Below are positions 1 through 8,903 of a stretch of DNA of 64,000 nt, piece after piece. Each line of letters starts with the position of its first letter. Position 1 is the first letter of the stretch. The notes under the pieces are model-generated. The model saw only the letters and a list, made by a program, of their open reading frames with translations, ran no database searches and was not told the DNA's origin. Both the position numbers and the translations under genes were made by a program. This DNA is from Gallionella sp. (GTDB taxonomy: Bacteria > Pseudomonadota > Gammaproteobacteria > Burkholderiales > Gallionellaceae): NCBI GenBank assembly GCA_028688275.1, contig JAQTYN010000001.1, forward strand, positions 62,001 to 126,000, read 5' to 3'.

Positions 1-1
1 G

Positions 2-595
2 GGTTGGTTGGCGTGGGCGACTTTGGCGCGTTATGCCCAACGGCATGGCAAAACATGGGGCATTCGGCAAGCGATGCTTATCGTGATTGGTATGATGGCG
101 GTCATTGTCTTGGCATTGCAATTGTCTCCCCGTTTGCACGAACGGGTCAGCGCGGTGGTTTCGGAATATCAAGCCTGGCAACCCAATCACGGCGAAGGGA
201 CATCCACGGGCGAGCGGTTGGATTTTTATTACAACACTTTGCAAATCATCCAACAGCATCCGTTGGTTGGCGTGGGAACAGGCGGATTCGCCGCTGCATT
301 TGCCCAACAAACCGCAGGCACGGCTGCCAAAAAAACGCCTAATCCGCATAACGAATACTTGATGATGACCGCTCAAATTGGCTTGGCGGGGGGACTGTTG
401 TTGCTGTTTTTGTTCTACACCCAATGGCGATGCGCGCCGCGTTTAGCCACGCCTTATGCCCAAGATGCCGCTCGCGGCTTGGTGTTAGCGTACATGGTCA
501 ATTGTTCGTTTAACTCCGCGTTATTGGATCACGCCGACGGCTTGTTTTTCGCGTGGCTGACCGCGCTGCTTTTTGCCGACACCCGACATGACTAG
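2..595 (+). CDS. O-antigen ligase/polymerase family protein (WaaL/Wzy-like), C-terminal part
   Basis: The reading frame is already open at the left edge, so only the last ~197 residues are seen. They show a membrane helix near the start, a hydrophilic, presumably periplasmic, loop of about 75 residues, the sequence NPHNEYLMM followed by a helix, and further hydrophobic segments at the end. A large periplasmic loop followed by an H-N-E/D-x-L motif before a helix is typical of the Wzy_C domain found in O-antigen ligases (WaaL) and polymerases (Wzy). The enzyme would transfer or polymerise undecaprenyl-linked O-units in the inner membrane. Ligase and polymerase cannot be told apart from this fragment. 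The stop overlaps the next glycosyltransferase start, so they are co-transcribed. Confidence 0.8.
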   Translation, partial: GWLAWATLARYAQRHGKTWGIRQAMLIVIGMMAVIVLALQLSPRLHERVSAVVSEYQAWQPNHGEGTSTGERLDFYYNTLQIIQQHPLVGVGTGGFAAAFAQQTAGTAAKKTPNPHNEYLMMTAQIGLAGGLLLLFLFYTQWRCAPRLATPYAQDAARGLVLAYMVNCSFNSALLDHADGLFFAWLTALLFADTRHD

Positions 596-1340
596 CTTGT
601 CCATTATTCTGATTGCCAAAAATGAATCCGCCAATATCGACGCGTGTTTGGAGTCGGTCGCGTGGGCGGATGAAATCATTGTGGTGGATTCGGGCAGCAC
701 CGACGACACCATAGCGCGCTGCTTAGATCATGGCGCAAAAGTCTATGCGCATGATTGGCAAGGGTTTGGCATCCAAAAAAATCGCGCCTTAAGCTATGCC
801 ACGCAAGACTGGGTGTTTTCCATTGATGCTGATGAGCGTGTAACCCCCGAATTGCGTGATGCAATCGTAGCAGCGATGGCACAGCCAGATTTCTCTGCTT
901 ACCGTCTGTCCCGCTTATCCAATTATTGCGGACGATTTATGCGCCATTCGGGCTGGTATCCCGATCACATCCTGCGATTATTTAAACGCGGTGAAGCGCG
1001 CTTTAACGACGCCTTGGTGCACGAAACCATTGTCTTCAACGGCGAAGCAGGCATGTTGTCAGGCGAATTGCTGCATTATTCCTACGACAATTTTGAACAA
1101 GTTTTGAACAAAAACAACGCGTACTCCACCGCTGCCGCACAAATGAAATACCAACAAGGTAAGTCCGCCTCGCTGACAGGTGCGGTGCTGCGGGGGTTGT
1201 GGGCGTTTTTTAGAACCTATTGTTTACGCATGGGATTTCTGGATGGACGGCAAGGATTTATGGTCTCTGTGTCTAACGCGGAAGAAACCTATTATCGCTA
1301 TTTAAAGCTGATGTTATTAAACGAAAAGGCACGGCGATGA
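588..1340 (+). CDS. Family 2 glycosyltransferase, WaaE/KdtX-like (LPS core)
   Basis: A 250-residue GT-A glycosyltransferase. The N-terminus SIILIAKNESANI with VVDSGSTDDT about 30 residues later is the GT2 nucleotide-binding fold, and FSIDADERV carries the metal-binding D-x-D-like motif. The SGSTDDT/DADER combination is characteristic of the WaaE/KdtX group that adds a beta-1,4-glucose to the inner core heptose of LPS. The exact sugar is inferred from family only. The ATG at 588 is preferred over an upstream TTG because it overlaps the stop of the preceding ligase gene by 8 bp, in keeping with a tight operon. It overlaps the next gene by ATGA. Confidence 0.85.
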   Translation: MTSLSIILIAKNESANIDACLESVAWADEIIVVDSGSTDDTIARCLDHGAKVYAHDWQGFGIQKNRALSYATQDWVFSIDADERVTPELRDAIVAAMAQPDFSAYRLSRLSNYCGRFMRHSGWYPDHILRLFKRGEARFNDALVHETIVFNGEAGMLSGELLHYSYDNFEQVLNKNNAYSTAAAQMKYQQGKSASLTGAVLRGLWAFFRTYCLRMGFLDGRQGFMVSVSNAEETYYRYLKLMLLNEKARR

Positions 1341-2389
1341 AAATTATCCAAGTGGTACGCCGCTACGGTCCTGTCGGCGGCATGGAACGATATGTGTGGG
1401 AGTTGACCCACGAATTGCGCAATTTAGGGCATGAAGTCATCGTGATATGCGAAGTTTGCCGCGCAGAAAAACCGCAAGGCATTGCCGTGTATGAAACAGG
1501 CGAAATGGTCTATCGCCCGCGTTGGTTGTATTACTGGCGTTTCGGGCGGCGGGTGGCAAAATGGTTGCGCGCTCATCCGCAAGGGGATTGCCTGATTCAC
1601 AGTCATGAGCGTGCCAATATGCACCAAGTAACGACTTTTCATGGTCCCCCTTTCGCGACCGTGCATGACAAACCTTGGTGGAAAATGTTATCGCTGCGCG
1701 TGGTGATGCAGCTGTATATGGAACGGCGGGAGCTACGTGTGGCGCAGCGTATTGTCCCCAATTCCGAAATCATTGCCCGTCAGCTCGCCCATTACTATCC
1801 TGAATACACCCGTAAATTGACCGCACCCATCGTGCCTGGCGTAGCGGCTAATGTGATGCCACGCCTACCCAAAACGATCCCTCAACAAGGCGGTATCATC
1901 GGTTTTGTGGGCAAGGAGTGGCAGCGTAAAGGGCTGCCGTTGGCGGTAGAAATCGTTGCACAATTACGTCGTGAACGCCCAGAGCTGGAATTTTGGGTGG
2001 TGGGCGCGGATGAAGCGGAAATCAAACATTTGTTTGCGGATTGGGACGGCGGGTATAAATTGTTAGGTTGGCGCAAGGATGCCGCGCATTTTCAATCCAT
2101 CGACGTATTGCTGCACCCCGCCAAAGCCGAACCTTATGGCATGGTCATCAGCGAAGCCATGGCGACAGGCATCCCCGTGGTGATTTCCGATCAATGTGGT
2201 GCTGCGGCGCAAGTGAGTACTGACATCGGGGCTGTGTTGCCGCTGGCTGCGCCTATTACCAGTTGGATTGCTGCCTTACAGCAACAGCTTAATCGTAGCG
2301 AGTCTGTACAACCTTTTGTGCGCAGTTGGCAAGATATGGCGCGGGAATACCAAGTCGTTTATGCAGAAATTGTGGATTTGTCGGTGTGA
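1337..2389 (+). CDS. Family 4 glycosyltransferase (GT-B fold), LPS core/O-antigen
   Basis: A 350-residue GT-B glycosyltransferase. The N-terminal domain contains the flexible acceptor-side motif RRYGPVGGMERYV, and the C-terminal Glycos_transf_1 domain contains GFVGKEWQRKGL and the E-x7-E nucleotide-sugar motif around EPYGMVISEAMATG. RfaG-type enzymes that extend LPS core share this layout. Donor and acceptor cannot be read from sequence. It starts at an ATGA overlap with the GT2 gene upstream and is followed within about 30 bp by the MBOAT gene, so the five plus-strand genes from the left edge probably form one transcript. Confidence 0.85.
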   Translation: MKIIQVVRRYGPVGGMERYVWELTHELRNLGHEVIVICEVCRAEKPQGIAVYETGEMVYRPRWLYYWRFGRRVAKWLRAHPQGDCLIHSHERANMHQVTTFHGPPFATVHDKPWWKMLSLRVVMQLYMERRELRVAQRIVPNSEIIARQLAHYYPEYTRKLTAPIVPGVAANVMPRLPKTIPQQGGIIGFVGKEWQRKGLPLAVEIVAQLRRERPELEFWVVGADEAEIKHLFADWDGGYKLLGWRKDAAHFQSIDVLLHPAKAEPYGMVISEAMATGIPVVISDQCGAAAQVSTDIGAVLPLAAPITSWIAALQQQLNRSESVQPFVRSWQDMAREYQVVYAEIVDLSV

Positions 2390-2419
2390 TTGTCCCTATA
2401 TAAATTTGATTCGCTCATC

Positions 2420-3907
2420 ATGCTATTTAATTCATACGGTTTTATTTTTCTTTATCTGCCACTGGTGCTGCTGGGGTTTTTTCAGTTGGCGCGAGTCAAC
2501 CACGCATGGGCGGCGGCGTGGTTGGCGGCGGCTTCGTTGTTCTTTTACGGCTATTGGAATCCAGCTTATGTCGGATTATTGCTGGGTTCAATTGTATGCA
2601 ATTACGCCTTCGGGACATGGATTGCCAAGGCGGGGGTACAAGGCGCGTTAAGCCGCAAAAAACAGGTGTTAGTGTTCGCTATCGTCGCTAACCTCGCGCT
2701 GCTGTGCTATTACAAATACGCCAACTTCTTTTTAACCAGCGCGAACAGCTTCACGGGTGGGCACTTGTCCTTAGGTGACATTATTCTGCCGCTGGGCATT
2801 TCTTTTTTCACCTTTACCCAAATCGCTTTTTTGGTCGATACCTATCAAGGCAAAGTTAAAGAGTACAACTTTGTTCACTATGTGCTTTTTGTGACGTACT
2901 TCCCGCATTTGATTGCGGGTCCTGTGCTGCATCATAAAGAGATGATGCCGCAGTTTGCCCATGCTTCGACCTATAAAATCAATTGGGAGAATGTGGCGAC
3001 AGGGCTGTTGTTATTTACGTTGGGATTGTGCAAAAAAGTATTGTGGGCGGACTCGCTCGCGCCCTTTGCCACCGCCATTTTTGACGGCACACAGCATGGT
3101 ATGGCAATCGGTACGCTGCCCACAATATATGAAGCCTGGTCAGGTGCGTTGGCTTACACCTTGCAAATTTATTTTGATTTTTCAGGCTATACCGATATGG
3201 CACTGGGCATTGCGCTGATGTTCAACATTCGCCTACCAATCAACTTTAACTCTCCTTATCAATCCACCAGCATTATTGAGTTTTGGCGGCGTTGGCACAT
3301 CACGCTGTCTACCTTCCTGCGCGACTATTTGTATATTCCGTTGGGCGGCAATCGCAAAGGTAAAGTGCGCCGTTACCTCAATTTAATGGCGACCATGTTG
3401 CTGGGGGGCTTGTGGCATGGAGCGGGTTGGACATTTGTGGTGTGGGGCGCACTGCATGGGGTATATCTAGCGATTAACCATCTATGGCGCGAATGGGTTG
3501 CGACCAAATTGCCCTGCTGGATACCCTCTTGGTTAGGTGCGCTGACAGGCGGAATACTCACCTTTGTGGCAGTGGTCGTTGCATGGGTGGTGTTTCGCGC
3601 TAGTGATATGGCGCAAGCGAGGACGATCATTCAGGCGATGTTCGGCATTGCCGCGCGTCCGATTACTTTTGATTCAGTGTTGCATGGCAATCTACTGTTG
3701 TTGACCGATATGTCGGGGCGAGACTTGATTAAACTATTGATCCCCGCGCTGTTGTGGGTGTGGTTATTCCCCAACTCCACGCGACTGCGCTTTGTGTCGG
3801 GTAGTGTCATTTTGGCATTGTTGCAAGCGGGTGTGGTGCTGTACCTGTTGTACTACGTTATTGACCAATTCGGCAGCTATAGTCCTTTCCTCTATTTCCA
3901 ATTTTGA
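2420..3907 (+). CDS. MBOAT family membrane-bound O-acyltransferase (AlgI-like)
   Basis: A 495-residue polytopic membrane protein with many hydrophobic segments. The start MLFNSYGFIFLYLPLVLL is the usual N-terminus of AlgI/PatA-type MBOAT proteins, so I chose the ATG at 2420 instead of the TTG at 2390. The central FDFSGYTDMALGIALMF, followed by FWRRWHITLSTFLRDYLYIPLGG and later GGLWHGAGWTF with the catalytic His, are the conserved MBOAT blocks. These proteins pass acetyl groups across the inner membrane for polysaccharide O-acetylation. The SGNH protein directly downstream is the expected periplasmic partner. Confidence 0.9.
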   Translation: MLFNSYGFIFLYLPLVLLGFFQLARVNHAWAAAWLAAASLFFYGYWNPAYVGLLLGSIVCNYAFGTWIAKAGVQGALSRKKQVLVFAIVANLALLCYYKYANFFLTSANSFTGGHLSLGDIILPLGISFFTFTQIAFLVDTYQGKVKEYNFVHYVLFVTYFPHLIAGPVLHHKEMMPQFAHASTYKINWENVATGLLLFTLGLCKKVLWADSLAPFATAIFDGTQHGMAIGTLPTIYEAWSGALAYTLQIYFDFSGYTDMALGIALMFNIRLPINFNSPYQSTSIIEFWRRWHITLSTFLRDYLYIPLGGNRKGKVRRYLNLMATMLLGGLWHGAGWTFVVWGALHGVYLAINHLWREWVATKLPCWIPSWLGALTGGILTFVAVVVAWVVFRASDMAQARTIIQAMFGIAARPITFDSVLHGNLLLLTDMSGRDLIKLLIPALLWVWLFPNSTRLRFVSGSVILALLQAGVVLYLLYYVIDQFGSYSPFLYFQF

Positions 3908-3908
3908 T

Positions 3909-4925
3909 ATGAAACACACTAAGTTATTTTCAGTGCTGGTCGGGGTAATCTTGCTGGGTTATGGCGCGGTTGGATTTTATTTTTTGCCCATGGCCTCTTT
4001 TCAGGGGGATTTGACGCGCACAGGGTTATTACCTGAGACACAATTTGGTTGGCGCAAGCCGCAACCTGTTGTGGACATAAAATGGATGCAACAAGCGACT
4101 TGGGCACAAGCAGATGTATTGGTGATTGGGGATAGCTTTTCAGATTATCGTATTTGGCAAACGGTGTTGACCCAGCAAGGTTTAAAAGTACACACAGAGT
4201 CATGGGATGCCATGCGTGGTATTTGTGCGGATTTTACGCCTTGGCTACGCGCCCAAGGTTTTAATGGAAAATACGTAGTATTGGAATCAATTGAGCGCAA
4301 TGTACCCGAAATCCTTGCGAAATCGGTTTCATGCGACAAGATGCAAACGCATTCTAGTCTTCGTGCCGATACGCCGCGTATGTCGCCAGTAGTGCGCTTT
4401 GATCCAGATAGAAGGAGTTATGATGGACGATTGTCTATCGGCATAAAAGTAATGCGCAATTATCAGCAGTATGAACGTCTCAGCAGCTTACCTAGTTTTA
4501 AACCTACCATCTTGCCAAGTGGCATAAAAGTAGCCCGCATCGAACATGGCTGTGAGTTGTTTAGTCACACGCGCTGCAATGATGCCTTGTTTTTAGGGGG
4601 TGATAAAGCGGAGGAGATAGAAATGGGTGCGTTGGAAAATATCGGGATATTGAATCGTCGCATGTCAGGTATCACACCAATCTGGGCGTTTGTACCCAAT
4701 AAATCAACCGCCTACCTTTATCCCAATAAACAGTTCTGGAATCAAGCTGAACAACGCGTTTACGCGCCCAATTTACTGCGCATGAGCCAGCAAGCCATTC
4801 AAGCCAAAACGATAGATCTCTATCCCGCCAATAACACACATTTTTCTACCACAGGCTATTTACTGATGGGGAAGGAAATTTCCAAAACCATGCAGGATGC
4901 CGCAAATCAATCATTACCACACTAG
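3909..4925 (+). CDS. AlgX/AlgJ-like SGNH-fold O-acetyltransferase partner
   Basis: A 338-residue protein with an N-terminal membrane anchor or signal (KLFSVLVGVILLGYGAVGFYF), placing the rest in the periplasm. Near residue 80 is VLVIGDSFSDYRIW, the GDS block of SGNH hydrolases in the AlgX/AlgJ style, and a C-terminal NNTHFS could hold the Asx/His part of the triad. With the MBOAT protein one base upstream it would form a two-component system that O-acetylates exported or LPS-linked polysaccharide. The acceptor is unknown. It ends about 160 bp before the end of the convergent minus-strand operon. Confidence 0.75.
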   Translation: MKHTKLFSVLVGVILLGYGAVGFYFLPMASFQGDLTRTGLLPETQFGWRKPQPVVDIKWMQQATWAQADVLVIGDSFSDYRIWQTVLTQQGLKVHTESWDAMRGICADFTPWLRAQGFNGKYVVLESIERNVPEILAKSVSCDKMQTHSSLRADTPRMSPVVRFDPDRRSYDGRLSIGIKVMRNYQQYERLSSLPSFKPTILPSGIKVARIEHGCELFSHTRCNDALFLGGDKAEEIEMGALENIGILNRRMSGITPIWAFVPNKSTAYLYPNKQFWNQAEQRVYAPNLLRMSQQAIQAKTIDLYPANNTHFSTTGYLLMGKEISKTMQDAANQSLPH

Positions 4926-5084
4926 GATTGTATTTGGCGCGCGCCCTTAATCAGCTGACCCAATGCCTCTGTAGCCTGATTGCGACTTTGTCTACCATAC
5001 GAGACCACTTCGCCAATTCACTCGGTGGAGTAAGGCTCAAACCAACTCTTTATGATCGTTGATGCGCTATGAGCTGACCCGTCA

Positions 5085-6161
5085 TTATCCATGGTTGCTC
5101 GCGACATAATGCGATGACTTTCTCAAAAATGGTTTTTCAATAAAATGCCAAAGTAGAAAAGAAGAGAGTAGAACCAATATCGTTGCTAACAGCAAACCCA
5201 CCCAAGGATTAGGTTGAAACAAGTGATAACCAACCATTATTTGTAAAATTGGGAAGTGCACGATGTAGATTCCATAGGAAAAATCACCATATTTATCAAA
5301 ATTCCCCAGCGGGGGAATGACGCATGCCGCATAAACAACCAGTATGGCCAATACCAGCGGTTCAATTGCCACCCATGGCAACCAAGATTGGCAGGCAACT
5401 GCAAACAAGGCAAAGATGACTAAAGCCGTTGCATATTTCACAAAGGTGGCTAAGTAGTAATAAGCCATTGCACCCGCAATAAAATAGGTCAGTTGGCCAG
5501 GGAGTTGTACTTGCAATTCACGATATACACCTGAGCCTGTTTTTTCGGTTAAGTAGGTCATAGCCATCCAGAAGATAGATGACAGAACGTATAAGGTGAG
5601 CAGTAGTGGTAACTTACCCCATTTCCGAAAGGTCATTACAGCCAATGGCACAAACACGTAAAACATGACTTCAATTTTTAAGCTCCACAATGCGCCATTC
5701 ACGGCGTGCAAGGTATTACTTTCAAATAGTCCTGGTAAATTTGCTTGTAAAAATCCTAGAAAAAGCAAATTAGCCGCAAGATATTTTACAAAACCAAGCG
5801 AAAAATAATCTGCCATGGAATAGGTGCTTAACAGGCCTCCGATAAATGCGAAGGCTACGACGACAAAAAAGTAGGCGGGGTAAATTCGCCGTATCCTTTT
5901 AACCAAGTAATGCCGAGTGCTGTGCGATTTTTCGTAGCTCATAAAAATGAGGAATCCACTCACCACAAAGAAGCATTTGACGGCTATGCCTGATGAAACA
6001 AGTTCACTAAAGATTGAAAGTGGCTCGGCATCAGACAGTAGGTGAGCATGAACAAGGAATACGACAAAGGCAAAAAGAAAGCGCAATAAATCAAAGTTAT
6101 TGCTCTTCAGCCTGGTCTCTAGAGAAGTGCTCGCGGGGGAGTTAAAAAGAAAAGAGAGCAT
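5085..6161 (-). CDS. Acyltransferase family 3 membrane protein (OafA/YrhL-type)
   Basis: A 358-residue protein with about ten hydrophobic segments. The N-terminal FDLLRFLFAFVVFLVHAH contains the R-x10-H motif of acyltransferase-3 proteins, and FFVVSGFLIFMSY and KRIRRIYPAYFFVV are further family blocks. It would transfer acetyl or another acyl group onto an O-antigen or exopolysaccharide sugar from the cytoplasmic membrane. It lacks a C-terminal SGNH domain, so it is the short form. It is the last gene of the long minus-strand polysaccharide operon, 5 bp after the glycosyltransferase gene. Confidence 0.9.
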   Translation of the reverse strand: MLSFLFNSPASTSLETRLKSNNFDLLRFLFAFVVFLVHAHLLSDAEPLSIFSELVSSGIAVKCFFVVSGFLIFMSYEKSHSTRHYLVKRIRRIYPAYFFVVVAFAFIGGLLSTYSMADYFSLGFVKYLAANLLFLGFLQANLPGLFESNTLHAVNGALWSLKIEVMFYVFVPLAVMTFRKWGKLPLLLTLYVLSSIFWMAMTYLTEKTGSGVYRELQVQLPGQLTYFIAGAMAYYYLATFVKYATALVIFALFAVACQSWLPWVAIEPLVLAILVVYAACVIPPLGNFDKYGDFSYGIYIVHFPILQIMVGYHLFQPNPWVGLLLATILVLLSSFLLWHFIEKPFLRKSSHYVASNHG

Positions 6162-6166
6162 ATTAA

Positions 6167-6943
6167 CTACTTATGGGCTGGATTGATCCACTTCCGATAC
6201 TGCAATCGCCAGCAAGCAAATGATAGGAAGAAACGCAGCATACTGGTGAGATGCCAGCGTAAGTATTTTAGATTGCGATGACTACTTCGTTGTGCATGAT
6301 GTATCACTTTTGAAAGAGGAGTCATGGTGACCTCATATCCCAATAACCGTAGGCGTGCACATAAATCAACATCTTCGTAGTACAGGAAGTATTGTTCGTT
6401 AAAGCCAGCTAACTCCTTGAATATTTCACTGCGAAATAGCATACACATCCCACCTACCCAATCAGGGGTGATCGGCGCATTACCGACAATATAGTCACTC
6501 CCTTTGCACTTGCCGAATGCTTTACATAGTATTTTGAACGGGGTAGGAAAGTGGCGAGCACTGTCCTCAATCGCACCTTGGGCGTTGAGCACCACAGGTG
6601 CAACCACACCAATTGTTGCGTCATCCAAACATTGCATTAAAATCTGAAAAGGGTCGGAATCAAAGCGGATATCGGGATTGATAACACAGAAGAAATCTCC
6701 TTTTGCCTGTGTAAAAGCCTGATTGTGATTGGCTCCAAATCCTAAAGGCAAAGGATTGCTAATACAGTGTATGGGGAATGAGAATTCCTTGACATCATAA
6801 GGTAATGTTTCGGGCAAGTTCAATGTGAGCAGCACTTCTAAGAGCCGCGAGTGACAATGCGCCTCAATGTCATGTAGCAAATCCAAAATGAGATGAATTT
6901 GCCCGTGACTTACCACAGAAATGGAAAGCATTACGTTGGGCAT
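6167..6943 (-). CDS. Family 2 glycosyltransferase, rhamnosyltransferase-like (WbbL/RfbN type)
   Basis: A 258-residue GT2 enzyme starting MPNVMLSISVVSHGQ. It contains NPDIRF (DxD-like metal site), then WVGGMCMLFR and FLYYEDVDLCARLRLLGYEV. The GG-x-M-x-x-R and YYEDVDL blocks are typical of WbbL/RfbN-like dTDP-rhamnosyltransferases, although no rml genes lie in the window. The ATG at 6943 overlaps the preceding gene's TAA (TAATG), which fixes the start over a longer upstream alternative. The sugar assignment is by family only. Confidence 0.85.
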   Translation of the reverse strand: MPNVMLSISVVSHGQIHLILDLLHDIEAHCHSRLLEVLLTLNLPETLPYDVKEFSFPIHCISNPLPLGFGANHNQAFTQAKGDFFCVINPDIRFDSDPFQILMQCLDDATIGVVAPVVLNAQGAIEDSARHFPTPFKILCKAFGKCKGSDYIVGNAPITPDWVGGMCMLFRSEIFKELAGFNEQYFLYYEDVDLCARLRLLGYEVTMTPLSKVIHHAQRSSHRNLKYLRWHLTSMLRFFLSFACWRLQYRKWINPAHK

Positions 6944-7761
6944 TATTTTTTCCACCGCATATATCCCCAATAGATGAACAATCGCCTGATAAATTTAAGT
7001 CCTGAATAAAGAGCTAAAGATATCTCTTGCGCTAAATTGATATATCCCATTCGGTATAGGCGTTGATAGTTTCTTAAATCGCTTTTACCCATAGACCAGA
7101 TTTGCGAGCTGAGACCAGCTTCACCATAGGGACTTTTGTATATGGCAGCCAACTCAGCTGAAAGTTTAGTCGCCTTGCCTCCTTCACATACGATGGTTAA
7201 CCACAGCATATGATCTTCCATGTGGCGTTGTTTCTCGACAAAACGGGGTTTAATATCTCGACGAAGCATGACAGAGGGTGTGACAAACTGGTTGGACAAT
7301 AGTAATTTCCATCTAATGACAGCTTGAGCTTCAACGTTAGGTTGAATATCCCAATGGGGCAATTCGTCTTTTTGTATCAAAATGCGACGGGCATGTCCGC
7401 AAAGAGAAATTTCGGGATGCTGCTGCATATAGGCATATTGCACTTCTAATTTTTGTGGATGCCAAGCATCATCAGCATCCAGAAAGGCGATATAAGGCTG
7501 CGTTGCTACTGCCCAACCCGCATTTCTAGCACTCCCTGCCCCCATATTATTTTCTAATGAAAGCACTTTAATAAGGTTGATATGTTGACGTTCTATATCT
7601 CGTAGCATGTCTAATGTTTCATCACCACCCGCGTCATCAACCAAAATGACTTCAACAGGTTGGGCGGTTTGATTCAGAATGGAATTGATCGCGCGCCAAA
7701 TTGTTTTCGTACACCGAAAACAAGGAATGACTACGGATACGGAGGCTTTATTGCTGTGCAT
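6943..7761 (-). CDS. Family 2 glycosyltransferase
   Basis: A 272-residue GT-A enzyme. SVVIPCFRCTKTIWRAI and VILVDDAGGDET form the nucleotide-binding half, and AFLDADDAWHP is the D-x-D metal site. The pattern resembles O-antigen glycosyltransferases that use UDP- or GDP-sugars, but the donor cannot be predicted. Two ATGs are possible, at 7761 and six codons upstream at 7779. I prefer 7761 because the SVVIP core then begins at residue 8 as usual and a purine-rich stretch precedes it. The stop is coupled (TAATG) to the next glycosyltransferase. Confidence 0.85.
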   Translation of the reverse strand: MHSNKASVSVVIPCFRCTKTIWRAINSILNQTAQPVEVILVDDAGGDETLDMLRDIERQHINLIKVLSLENNMGAGSARNAGWAVATQPYIAFLDADDAWHPQKLEVQYAYMQQHPEISLCGHARRILIQKDELPHWDIQPNVEAQAVIRWKLLLSNQFVTPSVMLRRDIKPRFVEKQRHMEDHMLWLTIVCEGGKATKLSAELAAIYKSPYGEAGLSSQIWSMGKSDLRNYQRLYRMGYINLAQEISLALYSGLKFIRRLFIYWGYMRWKK

Positions 7762-7838
7762 TGTTTCTATCTTTCGCATAGATTAAAAGAGCCGTTTCGT
7801 GCCATTAGAGTAGTCCCATGGGAACAGTTTGGTCATGA

Positions 7839-8903
7839 TTAACCCAAATGGAGGTGTATTTTTTTCAGTTTCTGAAAAAATCTATTTTTTGGCGAGCATT
7901 TAAACATAGATAAGAATGCGAGTTCCAATACAGTAGTAAAGCCTGTTCGATCTCCGAAACGCTGGTTCAATTTATGCCATCTTATGGCAACACTGGGACA
8001 CGTCGCTGCTGCTCTAAAATAGAGTCGAGTCGCATGTTCAAGGATTGTTGCTCGCGCCTCATCTTGATTTTCCTGAAGGAGTTTTGTAAAAACAGAATCG
8101 ACAACATTCATATTGACAGTCGGTGGTGAAGGTTCGCGCAACTTCAGAACTTCATCAACCCATTCTTTTTTTAAAAGCATTGAATCAGATACAAACTCCC
8201 AGTATCTGCGCCTTATTTGCTGGGTGAGAGCTTGTTGTTTGGGGGACATGGTATTTGAAATTTGCGCTTCGTGTAAACGATAATGAAGCAGAACCTCTGG
8301 CACATTCGTCATTTTCCAATTGGCTCGCGCTGCCCTTTCCCATAAGTCATAATCTTCGCATTTTTCCCATGTTTTGTCATAGCGCAACTGCTTCACTAAT
8401 TCTGTTTTCATGATCACCGTCGGATGCGCAAAAGCACAACCAAACAACAATTCCACTTTGTTTGCGGCATCGCTTTGAGGGTGTTTTAGAACACGATGAC
8501 TTGCGGCACCAAAGAGCAGTGCCCAGCTACCACAAATATCAGCCTCTGTTTGCGTTAGCCATGCCAATTGCCGCGCAAAGCGATGTGGGAGTGCGATGTC
8601 ATCCTGATCCATGCGCGCCACCCATTTGCCGCGAGCCATGTCAATAATGTCATTCAATGTCGTAGCGAGATTTCTATTCTCACGGGCGACTAAGCGAATT
8701 CGTGCATCACGCTTTTCGAACTCTCGTAGTACGCGTAGAGAATCATCTGTTGAACCATCATCAATAATGATGAGTTCAAAGTTGGTAAAAGATTGTGCGA
8801 GGATTGAGTCTACTGCTTCCGCTAAATATGCCTCACCGTTATACACAGGTAAGGCCACTGAAATCAGAGGGATTGTATTTTGATCAGATGTGGTTTTAAG
8901 CAT
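7839..8903 (-). CDS. Family 2 glycosyltransferase
   Basis: A 354-residue GT2 enzyme. It opens with LISVALPVYNGEAYLAEAVDSIL and LIIIDDGSTDDSL, followed by the metal-binding WVARMDQDDIALPHR. The QDD-x-A-x-P-x-R block is common to GT2 enzymes of O-antigen clusters that add galactose, GlcNAc or rhamnose, so no single donor is implied. The C-terminal ~110 residues are not recognised. ATG at 8903 is favoured over a TTG two codons earlier, and the start overlaps the stop of the epimerase gene by 8 bp. Confidence 0.85.
   Translation of the reverse strand: MLKTTSDQNTIPLISVALPVYNGEAYLAEAVDSILAQSFTNFELIIIDDGSTDDSLRVLREFEKRDARIRLVARENRNLATTLNDIIDMARGKWVARMDQDDIALPHRFARQLAWLTQTEADICGSWALLFGAASHRVLKHPQSDAANKVELLFGCAFAHPTVIMKTELVKQLRYDKTWEKCEDYDLWERAARANWKMTNVPEVLLHYRLHEAQISNTMSPKQQALTQQIRRRYWEFVSDSMLLKKEWVDEVLKLREPSPPTVNMNVVDSVFTKLLQENQDEARATILEHATRLYFRAAATCPSVAIRWHKLNQRFGDRTGFTTVLELAFLSMFKCSPKNRFFQKLKKIHLHLG

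Noticed and set aside
4922-5092. Minus-strand fragment between the AlgX-like gene and the acyltransferase, readable as MDNDGSAHSASTIIKSWFEP then, after a stop, GEVVSYGRQSRNQATEAL
   Set aside because: It looks protein-like but has an internal stop, overlaps the acyltransferase end and matches no family I know. Too weak to list as a pseudogene.
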